Assembly: GCA_043801235.1 (NCBI GenBank)
Contig: JAZDMF010000145.1
Location: 1 to 14,639, forward strand
DNA length: 14,639 nt
DNA from: DAOQAK01 sp043801235
GTDB taxonomy: Bacteria; Bacteroidota; Bacteroidia; Bacteroidales; CG2-30-32-10
Direction of reading: 5' to 3'
The translations under genes and the position numbers were made by a program. This document shows, piece after piece, positions 13,958 to 14,639 of the stretch. Positions within the stretch are counted from its first letter, which is position 1. Each line of letters starts with the position of its first letter. Under the pieces are notes generated by a model. It worked only from the letters and a program-made list of their open reading frames with translations. It was not told the DNA's origin and ran no database searches.

Positions 13958-14091
13958 AAATATTAATTAATTTCATTTGTTTTTAATCTATTTAGAAAAA
14001 CCTCAACTTCTTTATTAAAGATCTTATCCAACTTAATGTGAAATAATTTATAAAGAGTAAGCCATTTTTTCCGTATTCAGTAAGAGTTGTA
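13958..14091 (-). other. Leader of the porin-transporter-cofactor operon
   Basis: These 134 nt separate the WtpA-like remnant from the porin start. After two stops, the remnant's frame stays open for about 37 codons (IRKKWLTLYKLF onward to LKTNEIN, ending near 13970), and the next frame is also open for a similar length. Neither has a start codon or a recognisable family. Overlapping the upstream edge is an inverted repeat TTTCCGT/ACGGAAA (14068-14104). No TAnnTTTG box and no known riboswitch core were recognised. Confidence 0.4.
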
Positions 14092-14439
14092 TTACACACG
14101 GAAACACCTCCTCTCTCTTTGTTTATCAATAAGGTTAGATCCGAGTAATGTTTCGGCTTTTTTCAGGTCGCTTATCTGCAGTGTATTTTCTATGTTTCCT
14201 GAAGATTCAGGCAGGACTTCTACATCAGGATATTCAGCACAGAATTCTTTTATTATTTCTTTAAAGGGTACTGAAAGACTGCCGGCGTGAAAAATTATTA
14301 ACTCCCCTTTGATCATTTCGGCCTCGCTGGTGCTTTCTTTCTGTCCCCTATCTCTGACACATGAAACCACTGTTCCAATCACGAGGATCATGCAGATAGT
14401 TTTAAAATAAACCAAGGCCATGTATCTTATCCTGTTCAT
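14092..14439 (-). pseudogene. Truncated WtpA-like binding lipoprotein remnant
   Basis: The 115-residue frame begins with a lipoprotein signal ending VVS-C27 and continues with GELIIFHAGSLSVPFKEI, the same oxyanion-binding start as the intact binding protein at 11730-12749. Over the 50 residues from GELIIF to LKK, 36 are identical between the two. Similarity then stops abruptly and the frame ends 27 residues later in an arginine-rich tail (KQRERRCFRV), about 225 residues short of the family length. It therefore lacks the second lobe and most ligands. A tandem duplication followed by deletion explains this best; a short secreted lipoprotein is a less likely alternative. Transcription from here would run into the porin gene. 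Confidence 0.75.
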
Positions 14440-14639
14440 ATATTAAAATAAATGTTGTTGGTAAATGCTTCCATTACTTTATTCATATTTTTTTTTTCAC
14501 ATTTTTCCAATAATTTAGGTTTGTTAATAAAAACATATAGGTTTTAAAAAAATTTTTTACATAACAATCAAGCAAAAAAGCATATGGAAATATTTACACC
14601 TTTATTAAAAATATAAAATTTTATACAAACCCACAATTA
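14440..14639 (-). other. AT-rich region upstream of the Mo/W operon
   Basis: These 200 nt carry no ORF and are extremely AT-rich, with long A and T runs (around 14489-14498 and 14545-14557) that could bend DNA. A perfect 14-bp AT palindrome, TATAAAATTTTATA, lies at 14612-14625. No TTTG/TAnnTTTG promoter pair was found on the minus strand, although the operon promoter most plausibly lies in or beyond this region. Confidence 0.4.

Noticed and set aside
13958..14091. Moco or Tuco riboswitch in the operon leader
   Set aside because: No conserved riboswitch core was recognised; only simple hairpins are visible.
14612..14625. Perfect AT palindrome as a ModE-type operator
   Set aside because: A TATAAAATTTTATA palindrome is likely by chance in such AT-rich DNA, it lacks recognised ModE features, and no ModE gene is present.
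1..14639. CRISPR array, tRNA, rRNA or transposase gene
   Set aside because: No regularly spaced direct repeats, cloverleaf-like sequences, rRNA segments or transposase motifs were found on either strand.

Overview
The window comes from an AT-rich bacterial chromosome, most likely Bacteroidota. The evidence is an HU-like (CCDC81-type)/SPOR fusion protein, the short Bacteroidetes form of MoaA, a MOSC-MogA fusion, an ORF6N-domain gene, TAnnTTTG-type promoter boxes, weak Shine-Dalgarno signals, and intergenic repeats built on TTGGATATTG- and ATCAGTG-like units. KdsB and an outer-membrane porin show a Gram-negative, LPS-bearing envelope. Every gene lies on the minus strand, so transcription runs from high to low coordinates.

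Region A (about 14.6 to 4.75 kb) is the core. It reads as one polycistronic unit for uptake of molybdate or tungstate and synthesis of molybdenum (or tungsten) cofactor. In transcription order it holds: a truncated WtpA-like lipoprotein remnant, an outer-membrane beta-barrel porin, a WtpA/ModA-type binding lipoprotein, a WtpB/ModB permease, a WtpC/ModC ATPase with a C-terminal TOBE region, a MobB-like P-loop protein, MoeA, MoaA, MoaC, a membrane-anchored SxxK serine hydrolase, and a MOSC-MogA/MoaB fusion. From the porin onward, genes overlap or are separated by 44 nt or less. A strong hairpin right after the last stop codon looks like the terminator. The inferred flow is: porin across the outer membrane, binding lipoprotein, ABC importer, then MoaA and MoaC (GTP to cPMP), MogA domain (adenylation of molybdopterin) and MoeA (metal insertion). 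MoaD, MoaE, MoeB and MobA are not in the window.

Region B (4.75 to 4.0 kb) holds an ORF6N-domain gene with two oddities. Its conserved N-terminus is one base out of frame across a seven-base homopolymer, and a small GC-rich hairpin adds seven in-frame residues to its conserved core.

Region C (4.0 kb to 1) is ordinary housekeeping: an HDIG-type HD-domain protein, a GNAT acetyltransferase, kdsB, the HU-like/SPOR envelope protein, and trmB (GTG start). Two repeat-rich intergenic stretches stand out: an ATCAGTG cluster at 3291-3382, and a roughly 60-bp imperfect palindrome bracketed by 9-bp direct repeats at 866-943. No tRNA, rRNA, CRISPR array or intact insertion sequence was seen. No gene-free stretch exceeds 300 bases; the longest is 750-1022.
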